Assembly: GCA_944388735.1 (NCBI GenBank)
Contig: CALXJX010000014.1
Span: 1 to 32,849 of the forward strand
Direction of reading: 5' to 3'
From: an uncultured Clostridia bacterium
GTDB lineage: Bacteria; Bacillota; Clostridia; TANB77; CAG-508
Length of the DNA: 32,849 nt
Shown: piece after piece, positions 24,557 to 32,760 of the stretch
How positions within the stretch are numbered: position 1 is the stretch's first letter
Layout: each line of letters opens with the position of its first letter
Notes under the pieces: model-generated
The model's input: the letters and a program-made list of their open reading frames with translations, nothing else
The model's database searches: none
What the model was told of the DNA's origin: nothing
Program-made: the position numbers and the translations under genes

Positions 24557-24646
24557 AAAAGTTATTAAATAAATATGACAGTTTGAAAGAAATCATTTGA
24601 ATAACTAAGTATACCTAAAAACGCAATGAGAAAGGAAGGTTTTTTT

Positions 24647-26293
24647 ATGAAAATTACATTTTTAGGTGCTACAAGAACTGTGACTGGTTCAAATTTTCTA
24701 GTAGAAGGAGCTGGAAAAAAGTTTTTAGTGGATTGCGGAATGTGGCAAGGAAAAGCAGAAATAGAAGAAGAAAATACAGAAGAATTTGAATTTAATCCAA
24801 AAGAAATAGATTTTGTTTTGTTAACTCATGCACATATTGACCATTCAGGAAGGATACCAAAGCTATATAAAGAAGGATTTCGAAATAAGGTATATGCACA
24901 TAAGGCAACCTGTGATTTATGTGCACTAATGCTACCAGATAGTGGTCATATTCAGGAAATGGAAGTAGAATGGAAAAACAAGAAAAGAATTCGTAAAGGT
25001 GAAGAACCTCTACCACCTTTATATACAGCAGAAGAAGCTGCTAGGTCATTAGAAATATTTGAAGAAGTAAAATATGATGAAATAATAGAGATTACACCAG
25101 AAATTCATGTACGTTTTAATGATGCTGGACACATGTTAGGTTCTAGTATTATTGAAGTATGGGTAAAAGAAGGAGACAAGGAAACTAAAACAGTATTTAC
25201 AGGAGATATAGGAAACAATGATATACCACTTTTAAATTCACCTACAATGATAGAAAGCACAGATTATTTGGTAATGGAATCTACTTATGGAAGCAGATTG
25301 CACATCAGAAATGATGAAAAGGCAAAAATTTTCTTAGATGTTGTATCAGAAACATTAGACAATGGAGGAACTGTTGTAATACCTTCTTTTGCAGTTGGAA
25401 GAACCCAAGAGATTTTATACGAGATAAATAAACTAAAAGATGAATGTTCTGATGATGAAGATTTTAAAAGAAAATACAAAACATTAATGAAAGCACCTGT
25501 TTATGTAGATAGTCCGTTAGCTATTTCAGCAACAGAAGTATTTAGAGAAAATACAGAGCTATTTGATGAAGAAACACAAGAAGAAATTATGAGAGGAGAT
25601 AATCCTTTAGAGTTTCCGGGACTTAAATTTACAAGGACAGCTGATGAGTCAAAAGAACTTAATGAAGACACGACTCCAAGTATAATTATTTCAGCAAGTG
25701 GAATGTGTGAGGTAGGAAGAATAAAACATCATCTAAAACATAATTTATGGAATCCAAAAAGTACAATACTTTTTGTTGGATATCAAGCACCTGGAACGTT
25801 AGGCTATAATATTGTAAATGGAGCAAAAACAGTAAAAATATTTGGAGAAGAGATTGCGGTAAATGCAAGGGTTGAATATATAGAAGGATATTCAGGTCAT
25901 GCAGACCAAGAATGGTTAATGAATTTTATATATTCATTTATAACAAAACCAAAACATATCTTTTTAGTTCATGGAGAACCAGAATCACAAGATGTATTGA
26001 AAGAAAAGATAGAGTCAGAAATTGGAATACCTGTTACAACACCAGAATTTGGAGAAACATACAAATTAGAAGAACAAATAGAAATGGTAAATAAACTAGA
26101 AAGAAAAGTAACAAAAACATTAAGAAATGAAATTTTAGAAAGATTAGATAAACTAAAGGAAGAAATTAAAGATATGGATATTTATGTAAGGCAAGATGTA
26201 AATGATAGTAATCTAAAAGATGCAGATATATTTAGAATAAATGAAAAAATCAAAGATTTGGAAAAACAAATAGTTAATGTAATAGAAGGATAA
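24647..26293 (+). CDS. Beta-CASP metallo-beta-lactamase RNase-like protein
   Basis: A 548-aa enzyme of the MBL-fold beta-CASP family (COG1236, RNA-processing exonuclease type). Motif 2 is HAHIDH (residues 61-66), followed by a GHMLGS histidine motif, FTGDIG, STYGSR, the beta-CASP motif PSFAVGR, SGMCEVGRIKHHL, GYQAPGTLG, YSGHAD and a C-terminal HGEP. Two zinc ions and RNA cleavage are expected from the family. About 70 residues at the C-terminus are charged and helical. Start ATG 24647 with GGAAGG is preferred over ATG 24626. A native RNA-turnover role is likely, with the exact substrate unknown. Confidence 0.88.
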   Translation: MKITFLGATRTVTGSNFLVEGAGKKFLVDCGMWQGKAEIEEENTEEFEFNPKEIDFVLLTHAHIDHSGRIPKLYKEGFRNKVYAHKATCDLCALMLPDSGHIQEMEVEWKNKKRIRKGEEPLPPLYTAEEAARSLEIFEEVKYDEIIEITPEIHVRFNDAGHMLGSSIIEVWVKEGDKETKTVFTGDIGNNDIPLLNSPTMIESTDYLVMESTYGSRLHIRNDEKAKIFLDVVSETLDNGGTVVIPSFAVGRTQEILYEINKLKDECSDDEDFKRKYKTLMKAPVYVDSPLAISATEVFRENTELFDEETQEEIMRGDNPLEFPGLKFTRTADESKELNEDTTPSIIISASGMCEVGRIKHHLKHNLWNPKSTILFVGYQAPGTLGYNIVNGAKTVKIFGEEIAVNARVEYIEGYSGHADQEWLMNFIYSFITKPKHIFLVHGEPESQDVLKEKIESEIGIPVTTPEFGETYKLEEQIEMVNKLERKVTKTLRNEILERLDKLKEEIKDMDIYVRQDVNDSNLKDADIFRINEKIKDLEKQIVNVIEG

Positions 26294-26384
26294 CATTCAC
26301 AAAAGATAAAAAAACAAAGTTAAAAATTAAAAATCAATGTGATATGTGTCTTTAGAGCGAAGAAAGAAAGGAATGTAATTTGGT

Positions 26385-28346
26385 ATGGAAAACAAATACT
26401 TAAATGAAGCAATTATAGGAAATAAAGATATGATAGCGACTTTTACTGCAAAAGGAGAAATGGAAAGATTATACTTTCCAACTAAGGATAATAGACAATA
26501 TATAAACTTCTTTCATACAGGAGTAAAAGTAAATAATTCAGACTTAATTTATTTACATGATGATATTAATAATATATACAAACAATATTATGATACAGAT
26601 ACAAATATTTTAAATACAGAAGTTACAAATACGTATTTTAATCTAAAAATGGTACAAACTGATTTTATAATGATTAAAGAAAATATATTAATAAAAAAAT
26701 ATATTTTTTTGAATGATGCAAAAATAGATTTAGATGTTAAATTTTATATACATTCAGAATTATTAACAGACACTAATAATCATGTTGGTTGCAAAATTAT
26801 TGACGGTGGAATGATGCAATATGCTCATGATTTTTCTTTATCAACTTTTGCAAAAGGATATAAACTGTTAAGTCATCAAATAAATGGAAGTAAAGAGACA
26901 ATAAAAAGAGGAGAAATACACGATAAAGATTATATAGGAATGTCATGCGACTCTAGTATTTGTTATGACATAGGAGTCATATCTCCAAATGAGAAAAAAG
27001 AGATAGAAATAGCAATTTTAATCAATGAAAATAAAAATATATCTGAAATGGAAGATGAGATAGAAAGAATAAAGAAGAAGGATTTCGAAAAAGAATATAA
27101 TGATGCAAAATCTTATTGGAGAAAATATGTAAAAGCACATAATGGACTAAATTTAAAAGATCCTAAAAATAGTTATGAAGAAAAAATTTACGAGATATAT
27201 AGAAGAAGTATATTATTATTTCCACTATTAACTAATTCTGAAACAGGCGGAATAATTGCATCTCCAGAAATAGATGAAGATTTCACAAAATGTGGAAGAT
27301 ATGCCTATTGCTGGCCAAGAGATGCGGTATTTATTACAAAAGCATTAGATATATTAAAAATGGATAAAGAAGCAGAGAAGTTTTATAAAGTATTTTGCAA
27401 AAAAACTCAAAGTAAAAATGGTATGTGGGAACAGAGATTTTATACAGACGGAAAACTTGCACCATGTTGGGGATATCAGGTAGACGAAACTGCAAGTGTA
27501 GTATATGGTGTATATGAACACTATAAATATACAAAATCAGAAAAATTTTTAAAAGATAATTTACAAATGTGTGAAAAGGCAGTAGATTTCTTAAAAAGAT
27601 ATGTACAAGATTGGTTGGGATTAGAATCAAAAGAAGAACATGACAAAGATAAAGTTTTAGAAGAAATGGAACAAGAGCGAAATTTGCAAGGACATAAATA
27701 TCATATAAGCTATGATTTATGGGAAATGTGTGAAGGAATTCATTTATATTCTTTAGCAAGTATTTATTCTGCATTTGATTGTATTTTAAAAATATATGGC
27801 GTACTAGGAGACAAAGCTTCAGATTTTGAGAATAATAGATTAAAAGAAGAAAAAATACAAAAAAATCAAAAAGAGTTAGAAAAATTGCAAGAGGGTATAA
27901 AGAAGTATATTAATGAAAATATGTATGATGAAGAAAAGAAATCATTCGTGAGAAATCCAGAAGATAGAAAAATGGATATAAGTATATTAGGAGCTGTAAC
28001 ACCATTTAATGTGTTTAAACCAAAAGAAAAGAAGATTTTAAATACAATAGAAAGAATAAACTTATCATTAAGAACATATACAGGAGGATATCAAAGGTTT
28101 GAACAAGACCATTATATGAATGGAAATCCATGGCCAATAGCAAATTTATGGATGACATTATATTATTTAGAAACAGGAGAAAAGAGAAAGGCAAAAGAAA
28201 CTTTTGATTTTGTTGTGAAAACTGTTGGTAAGCATTATTTCTTAGGTGAGCAAGTTGATAATAGTACTTTACAACCTAATTGGGTAATTGGACTAGGTTG
28301 GTCTCATGCTATGTTTATTTTAGTTTTGGAGAAGATGTTTAAATAA
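26385..28346 (+). CDS. Glucoamylase-like glycoside hydrolase (GH15)
   Basis: A 653-aa protein: an N-terminal beta-sandwich (about 1-265), then the (alpha/alpha)6 catalytic barrel. GGIIASPEIDED and YCWPRDAVFITKALD are GH15 substrate-site motifs; DLWEMCEG holds the expected general acid E447 and LGEQVD the base E622, followed by LGWSHAMF. There is no signal peptide, so it is likely cytosolic, releasing glucose from alpha-glucans or related oligosaccharides such as storage glycogen. GAAAGGAATG lies before ATG 26385. The substrate could instead be dextran or trehalose-type glucans. Confidence 0.88.
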   Translation: MENKYLNEAIIGNKDMIATFTAKGEMERLYFPTKDNRQYINFFHTGVKVNNSDLIYLHDDINNIYKQYYDTDTNILNTEVTNTYFNLKMVQTDFIMIKENILIKKYIFLNDAKIDLDVKFYIHSELLTDTNNHVGCKIIDGGMMQYAHDFSLSTFAKGYKLLSHQINGSKETIKRGEIHDKDYIGMSCDSSICYDIGVISPNEKKEIEIAILINENKNISEMEDEIERIKKKDFEKEYNDAKSYWRKYVKAHNGLNLKDPKNSYEEKIYEIYRRSILLFPLLTNSETGGIIASPEIDEDFTKCGRYAYCWPRDAVFITKALDILKMDKEAEKFYKVFCKKTQSKNGMWEQRFYTDGKLAPCWGYQVDETASVVYGVYEHYKYTKSEKFLKDNLQMCEKAVDFLKRYVQDWLGLESKEEHDKDKVLEEMEQERNLQGHKYHISYDLWEMCEGIHLYSLASIYSAFDCILKIYGVLGDKASDFENNRLKEEKIQKNQKELEKLQEGIKKYINENMYDEEKKSFVRNPEDRKMDISILGAVTPFNVFKPKEKKILNTIERINLSLRTYTGGYQRFEQDHYMNGNPWPIANLWMTLYYLETGEKRKAKETFDFVVKTVGKHYFLGEQVDNSTLQPNWVIGLGWSHAMFILVLEKMFK

Positions 28347-28399
28347 GTAACATCTTCTATGTGAGCCTTTAAGCAAGACAAAAAGGGATGATTTTTAAA

Positions 28400-29500
28400 A
28401 TGAAGAATTTATTTGATTTAGATAATTTTAATATAATAGAAGATGAAGAAAATTATTACTTTTTTCGTGCTTTAAATATGGCAGATAATCAAGATTTAGA
28501 CTCTGGAATAATTTTGGACAATATGGGCAATATCAAAAAAATAAGAACAGACAGAGAAAGATATGAAGAAAATCCAGAAAATGAAAAGCCAAAATATACT
28601 GAAAATGCCCAAATAAGCCTAGAACAAGTATATGACCATATAAAGATGCATTACAGAAAAGATACAAATTGTATTTCACTTTCAAGCAATTGTAATGTGT
28701 CTATTTCTTATGGAAGAGGTTCATACAAAGACAAATATATAATGGTAAGAGTACCAAAAAAGGAATTAGGAGAAAAAGTTATTAATGCTGGTCAATATAT
28801 GTTAGAGGAAATATCAAAAAAAGTAGATGAATATATTTCTTCTATAAGCACTGATAGTAAACTTTTAGAGATAATAAATGAAATAGAAAATAGTAAAACA
28901 GAAGGCGAAATAAAAAAAGCAATAGAAACAAGATATAATTCCAAAGAGCCATTAAACATAAATAAAGCAAGACCAAGGAAGGGGATAATATATAAGGCAC
29001 CAATTGCAAGAATAAGTAATTATCAGGCTTTAAACGAAGATCAATCATTGGAGAAAAATAAAACAATTGCAAAATTAACATTACTTGAAAGAGTAGGTGG
29101 TATGGAACCAATCATTCCAAACGCATCAAATAATAATTTATTAGTTCAAACAATAGGGAATGCTTTTTCATCACTAGAATTGATTCATTATGGAGATATT
29201 GAAAAAGATGAGATTATAAATATACAAAAAGAGATTGTAGATATTTTTGCTTTATTACAACAAATAGAAGGACAAGATAAAGGTTTAGTTCAGGATTTAA
29301 AGAGAGAGGTAATTAGATTTGTAAATGAAGGCAGAAGTCTTGAAATACCAGAAGATAGTATGTTATTAAATAGTTATAATGCAAGAGAATTTTCAAAATT
29401 ACTAAGACAGATAACCAAAAATAATCCTAAGTATAAAGAAGTTATTGAATATATATCAAAAAATGGATGTGTAATAGAACCAAATATAGAAATAAGATAA
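28400..29500 (+). CDS. Uncharacterised protein with possible ADP-ribosyltransferase-like N-terminal domain
   Basis: A 366-aa protein. YYFFRALN near the start, then DHIKMHYRKDTNCISLSSN and VSISYGRGSYKDKYIMVRVPKK resemble the ordered H-Y/ S-S-N pattern of ART-fold domains (a strand with FRA, an S/T-S motif, then a conserved Y). This is a pattern-level guess only. A middle helical region (about 120-200) and an all-alpha C-terminal part (AREFSKLLRQITKNNPKYKEVIEYI) follow. My recollection is that relatives are much longer, so it may be a short version. Start ATG 28400 is chosen because GGGATGA lies before it. A terminator follows at 29561. Confidence 0.55.
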   Translation: MKNLFDLDNFNIIEDEENYYFFRALNMADNQDLDSGIILDNMGNIKKIRTDRERYEENPENEKPKYTENAQISLEQVYDHIKMHYRKDTNCISLSSNCNVSISYGRGSYKDKYIMVRVPKKELGEKVINAGQYMLEEISKKVDEYISSISTDSKLLEIINEIENSKTEGEIKKAIETRYNSKEPLNINKARPRKGIIYKAPIARISNYQALNEDQSLEKNKTIAKLTLLERVGGMEPIIPNASNNNLLVQTIGNAFSSLELIHYGDIEKDEIINIQKEIVDIFALLQQIEGQDKGLVQDLKREVIRFVNEGRSLEIPEDSMLLNSYNAREFSKLLRQITKNNPKYKEVIEYISKNGCVIEPNIEIR

Positions 29501-29560
29501 AGTGATATATTTCTAAATTGAATAGGAAAAATCAAATCTAGCTTTTTGACTTGGATAGTA

Positions 29561-29608
29561 AAAAGTTCTAAATTTTCAAGATTTATATTGAAATTTTAGA
29601 ACTTTTAA
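29561..29608 (+). terminator. Strong intrinsic terminator
   Basis: AAAAGTTCTAAATTTTCAA pairs with TTGAAATTTTAGAACTTTT with one internal mismatch around an 8-base loop; the stem ends in its own T tract. Confidence 0.8.
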
Positions 29609-29678
29609 AATATAGAGAACACCTTTTATGTGAAGCAAACATAAAATATAGCAAATAAAGAAGAAAGGTGGTAATAAA

Positions 29679-30035
29679 ATGTCAAAGTACATAATAAAAG
29701 GAGGTAAAAAGCTAGAAGGAGAAATACAAATATCAGGTTCAAAAAATGCGTCATTGCCAATAATAGCAGCTACAATATTAAATGGAGGAAAAACGACGTT
29801 ATATAATGTACCAAATATACATGATACACAAATGATGTTTGAAATATTGAAGAAAATAGGAGGAAAAGTTACAAAAAAATCGAATAAAGTAATAATAGAT
29901 ACAAGTCAAATAAATAAATATGAAATACCAGAAGATTTAATGAGACAAATGAGGTCTTCAGTCATTATTGCAGGCGCATTGCTAGGTAAATATAAAAAGG
30001 CGACATTTACATATCCAGGGGATTGCGATATTTGA
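29679..30035 (+). pseudogene. murA: UDP-GlcNAc 1-carboxyvinyltransferase, 5' fragment
   Basis: Only the first 118 residues of a roughly 420-aa MurA remain. SKYIIKGGKKLEGEIQISGSKNASLPIIAA is the family N-terminus (key KN at SGSKNA), followed by NVPNIHDTQMM and MRQMRSSVIIAGALLGK. The fragment ends PGDCDI, in the catalytic loop (normally PGGC; Cys 116 here corresponds to E. coli C115), where a TGA occurs and similarity ceases. Downstream DNA is unrelated and leads into mobilizable-element genes, so an integration or rearrangement has cut the gene. MurA makes the first committed peptidoglycan precursor; a second paralogue elsewhere would be expected if the cell relies on it. RBS AAAGGTGG precedes ATG 29679. 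Confidence 0.85.
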
Positions 30036-30088
30036 TTGATACATCGGACAAGCATAAGATAAATGAGTGGATTAGAGATTTGAAATAG
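30029..30088 (+). pseudogene. Possible orphan C-terminal coding fragment
   Basis: In a frame different from murA, codons read YLIDTSDKHKINEWIRDLK then TAG at 30086-30088, a protein-like tail with no start of its own. It may be the cut 3' end of a gene carried by the inserted element. Short length makes this weak. Confidence 0.3.
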
Positions 30089-30122
30089 AACATTTGATAA
30101 CGCTTTTATTAAAAAGTATATA

Positions 30123-30151
30123 TTGAAAATTCTGTCAAAATATGATATAAA
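30123..30151 (+). promoter_or_regulatory. Predicted promoter of the DUF262-HEPN pair
   Basis: TTGAAA (30123-30128), 17-base spacer, TATAAA (30146-30151), about 30 bases upstream of ATG 30181. Confidence 0.55.
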
Positions 30152-30180
30152 TAGTCATATATAAAGATTGGAGAATAAAG

Positions 30181-31239
30181 ATGGAAAATAATGTGTTACA
30201 AAAAGAAATAGAAGAAAAAAGAAATAGTCTAACTACAGATAGGTTGGATATGTCTTATGGTGAGATAATAAGTATGTATCAAAATGACGATTTAATAATA
30301 AATCCAGAATTTCAGAGATTATTTAGATGGAATAATTACCAAAAAACTAGATTTATTGAATCTATATTGCTAGGAATACCTACACCACCAATATTTGTTG
30401 CAGAAGATAAAGAAGGAAAATGGGAATTAGTAGATGGACTACAAAGATTATCAACGATAATATCTTTTTTTGGTTTATTAAAAGGTCCTTCTGAAGAAAA
30501 AAATAAGTGGACTTTAGAAAAAGCACCTTTAGTTTCAGCATTAGAGGGAATTAATATTGATAATTTACCATTATTATTTCAAAGAAATATTAAAAGAGCA
30601 TATTGTAGGGTAGAAATTATAAAATGGGATAGCAATATTGATATGAGATATGAACTTTTTAATAGGTTAAATACTGGAGGATCAAGTCTAACTGAACAAG
30701 AGATAAGAAACTGCATTTTTAGAGGAAATGGAAACGAGTTTAATAATTTCATAAGAGAACTTGCAGACTTACCACAATTTATTGAATTAGTTGATATTAG
30801 TAGCAAAAAGAAAGACGAGCTATATTTAGACGAATTAGTGTTAAGATTTTTATCTCTAAAAGAAGACTATAATTCTATGAATGATAACTTATCTGAACAT
30901 ATGACGAAATTTATGGAAAATGAAACCAAATACCACAATTTAGTTTATGATTTTGAAAAAGAGAATTTTAATAATATTATAAGTCTTTTATATAAACTAG
31001 GTTCTGATGTATTTAAAGCAACAAATAAACAATTTTCTAGTGCCATATATGATGGAATAATGGTTGCAACAAATAAATTTTATGAAAAATATAAAGATGA
31101 TGTGGAGTCTTTAAAAGCTAAAATTAAGTTATTGAAAAATAATGAAGAATACAAATCTAATATGGGTTCGAATTCAGGAGGAAAGGGAAGAGTTCAAAAA
31201 AGAATTTCTATAGCAATTGATATTTTTGGTAAGGAGTAG
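30181..31239 (+). CDS. DUF262 domain protein (GmrS/ParB-like)
   Basis: A 352-aa protein with the DUF262 signature: INPEFQRLFRWN, IESILLGIPTPPIFV and VDGLQRLSTI (D85-G-x-Q-R89, the ParB/Srx-like nucleotide-binding motif), then FNRLNTGGSSLTEQEIRN. It lacks the C-terminal DUF1524 HNH nuclease of GmrSD type IV restriction enzymes, so it is a DUF262-only form. The C-terminal third is helical and basic at its end. It is followed after seven bases by a HEPN protein, a pairing known from defence-like loci. RBS GGAG before ATG 30181 and a promoter at 30123. A nucleotide-triggered defence role is inferred. Confidence 0.85.
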   Translation: MENNVLQKEIEEKRNSLTTDRLDMSYGEIISMYQNDDLIINPEFQRLFRWNNYQKTRFIESILLGIPTPPIFVAEDKEGKWELVDGLQRLSTIISFFGLLKGPSEEKNKWTLEKAPLVSALEGINIDNLPLLFQRNIKRAYCRVEIIKWDSNIDMRYELFNRLNTGGSSLTEQEIRNCIFRGNGNEFNNFIRELADLPQFIELVDISSKKKDELYLDELVLRFLSLKEDYNSMNDNLSEHMTKFMENETKYHNLVYDFEKENFNNIISLLYKLGSDVFKATNKQFSSAIYDGIMVATNKFYEKYKDDVESLKAKIKLLKNNEEYKSNMGSNSGGKGRVQKRISIAIDIFGKE

Positions 31240-31246
31240 TCTGATT

Positions 31247-31906
31247 ATGAATTTGGAAGAAGAGTTAGAAAACGAGTTACAATGGCGTGTAGAAATATTC
31301 TCATACTTAAAGACTATTCCTAAGAGAAGAAGTTTTAGTGTTAAAGAACAAGAAATATATTATAATAGTATTATTCCTATCATATATAGTCATCTAGAAG
31401 GATTTGTAAATAAAGCTATTAATATATATAGCAGATTTTTAAATAATTTAGAAATTAATTATTTAGAGTATCATCCAAATATATTGTTATATATTATTGA
31501 AAATAAATATAATAATATATTCGAAGATTCAATAAAAAATTCAAATTCAAAAAATAAGATAGTATCTAAATTTTGTAGTGATATAAAGGAGAATAATATG
31601 TATATTCCTATAAAATCAAATAGAAATATGAATATGAATTGCAAGAGAATAAATTCATTATTAAATAGTTTTAATATAAAACCAATTAGTGAAGATAAAT
31701 ATGAGAGTAAGTTAGATGCTCTTCTGGGAAAGAGAAATTGCATTGCTCATGGAGAAGCTAATATACAAGTTTCAGATGTTGATATTACAGATTATATAAA
31801 ATTAGTTAGTGATGTTATAGAAGATATAATAATAAATATGACAGAAGCGTTTAATGGTAAAACATTCTATAATGATGATATTAGGGATAGTTTGGAAGAA
31901 TTATAA
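31247..31906 (+). CDS. HEPN-domain protein (MAE_28990/MAE_18760-like)
   Basis: A 219-aa all-helical protein. RNCIAHGE near residue 163 supplies the Rx4H motif (R163, H168) of HEPN ribonucleases, and IIPIIYSHLEGFVNKAI is the helix typical of the MAE_28990 group. Start ATG 31247 has GGAG upstream; an earlier in-frame ATG (31217) would overlap the DUF262 gene by over 20 bases and lacks an RBS. With DUF262 it forms a two-gene unit ended by a terminator at 31959. Likely an RNase effector whose partner senses or controls; toxin-antitoxin or anti-phage action is inferred. Confidence 0.8.
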   Translation: MNLEEELENELQWRVEIFSYLKTIPKRRSFSVKEQEIYYNSIIPIIYSHLEGFVNKAINIYSRFLNNLEINYLEYHPNILLYIIENKYNNIFEDSIKNSNSKNKIVSKFCSDIKENNMYIPIKSNRNMNMNCKRINSLLNSFNIKPISEDKYESKLDALLGKRNCIAHGEANIQVSDVDITDYIKLVSDVIEDIIINMTEAFNGKTFYNDDIRDSLEEL

Positions 31907-31958
31907 AATTCTTTGAATTTAAGTTAAATTGATTTTTCTATATGAAAGAAATTTATTA

Positions 31959-31998
31959 TAAAGCTTTAAAAGTGAATTTTTAAGGCTTTATTTTTTTA
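31959..31998 (+). terminator. Intrinsic terminator after HEPN gene
   Basis: AAAGCTTTAAAA and TTTTTAAGGCTTTA pair around GTGAA, followed by TTTTTTTATC. Confidence 0.75.
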
Positions 31999-32034
31999 TC
32001 AAAATAAAAAATTAAGCGAAAGGAGGATATGAAA

Positions 32035-32565
32035 ATGCAAAAATTAAAAGGACTATGGATACCAGCAGAAATTTTATTAAACAAAGATTTATCAGATAAA
32101 GAGAAAATAATACTATCTATGATTTTGTATTTAAGTGAAGAAACTAAAAGTTGTTTTGCAAGTAATAAATATATAGCAAGTATTGTAAATGTAACAGCAA
32201 ATAGAGTATCTAAAATTATAAGTTCTCTGAAAGAAAAAGAGTATATAAAAGTAAAATTAAAATATAAAACAGACAGTAAAGAAATAGAACAAAGACAAAT
32301 TACACCTATTGTTGAAAATATTAATAGGTATAATTCAAAAAGCCAAGAGGGTATTGAAACAAATAACTATTTAAATAGTCAAAAACAACAATACCCTATA
32401 TATAATAAAGACAAAGATATAATAAATAATATAAAAAATAAAAATAATTATAATAAATGGGACACATGTAAAAAGAAAAATAATCCATATAGAAGCGACA
32501 GAAATTACGATGACTTCGATTGGAGTAGCTTATATGCAAATTTAAAAGAGGTTAATTCTACTTAA
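32035..32565 (+). CDS. HTH_36-type winged-helix protein of mobile elements
   Basis: A 176-aa protein. KGLWIPAEILLNKDLSDKEKIILSMILYLSE plus CFASNKYIASIVNVTANRVSKIISSLKEKEYIKV is the winged helix-turn-helix found in small plasmid and mobilizable-element replication or regulatory proteins. The rest is low-complexity, rich in N, K, Y and D (about residues 100-165). Start ATG 32035 is chosen because AGGAGG sits too close to ATG 32029. A terminator hairpin overlaps the last codons. It precedes the relaxase gene, so a replication or control role for the element is likely. Confidence 0.75.
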   Translation: MQKLKGLWIPAEILLNKDLSDKEKIILSMILYLSEETKSCFASNKYIASIVNVTANRVSKIISSLKEKEYIKVKLKYKTDSKEIEQRQITPIVENINRYNSKSQEGIETNNYLNSQKQQYPIYNKDKDIINNIKNKNNYNKWDTCKKKNNPYRSDRNYDDFDWSSLYANLKEVNST

Positions 32566-32592
32566 TATTAGAACTAGCCTCTTTTAAATTTG
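32537..32592 (+). terminator. Terminator hairpin overlapping the end of the HTH gene
   Basis: CAAATTTAAAAGAGG (32537-32551, inside the coding sequence) is exactly complementary to CCTCTTTTAAATTTG (32578-32592). The stop codon lies in the loop. Confidence 0.65.
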
Positions 32593-32619
32593 TCTAAAAA
32601 ACTATTTATATTTTTTTAG

Positions 32620-32657
32620 CAATCAAAAATAAAAACTCACTTTTTTATTTTTGATTG
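32620..32657 (+). terminator. AT-rich perfect 16-bp hairpin
   Basis: CAATCAAAAATAAAAA and its exact complement (32642-32657) flank CTCACT. It may be a second terminator or part of the transfer origin before the relaxase gene. Confidence 0.55.
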
Positions 32658-32720
32658 AATGGGGTGTGGGGCAATAGCCCTGCCATACAGACAAACTTGT
32701 TTGTCTAGTATGTTAGACAT
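32658..32720 (+). other. Candidate oriT upstream of the relaxase
   Basis: A GC-richer stretch in an AT-rich region (GGGGTGTGGGGCAATAGCCC, TGCCATACAG) followed by a perfect hairpin AGACAAA-CTTG-TTTGTCT (32689-32706) and TAGTATGTTAGACAT. MobV-type origins lie just upstream of mob/pre and contain short hairpins next to the nick site. Location and structure fit; no nick sequence can be proved by eye. Confidence 0.45.
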
Positions 32721-32760
32721 TCAAAGAATATCTTAAGCAAAAAGGAGGTGCAAAGAAGAT

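Noticed and set aside
30029-30088. Frame change at the murA end as a fourth CGG recoding site (TCGGA at 30044)
   Set aside because: The TCGGA there reads TCG GAC in the open frame, lies after the murA stop, and the frame relation is not +1; the downstream residues are not MurA.
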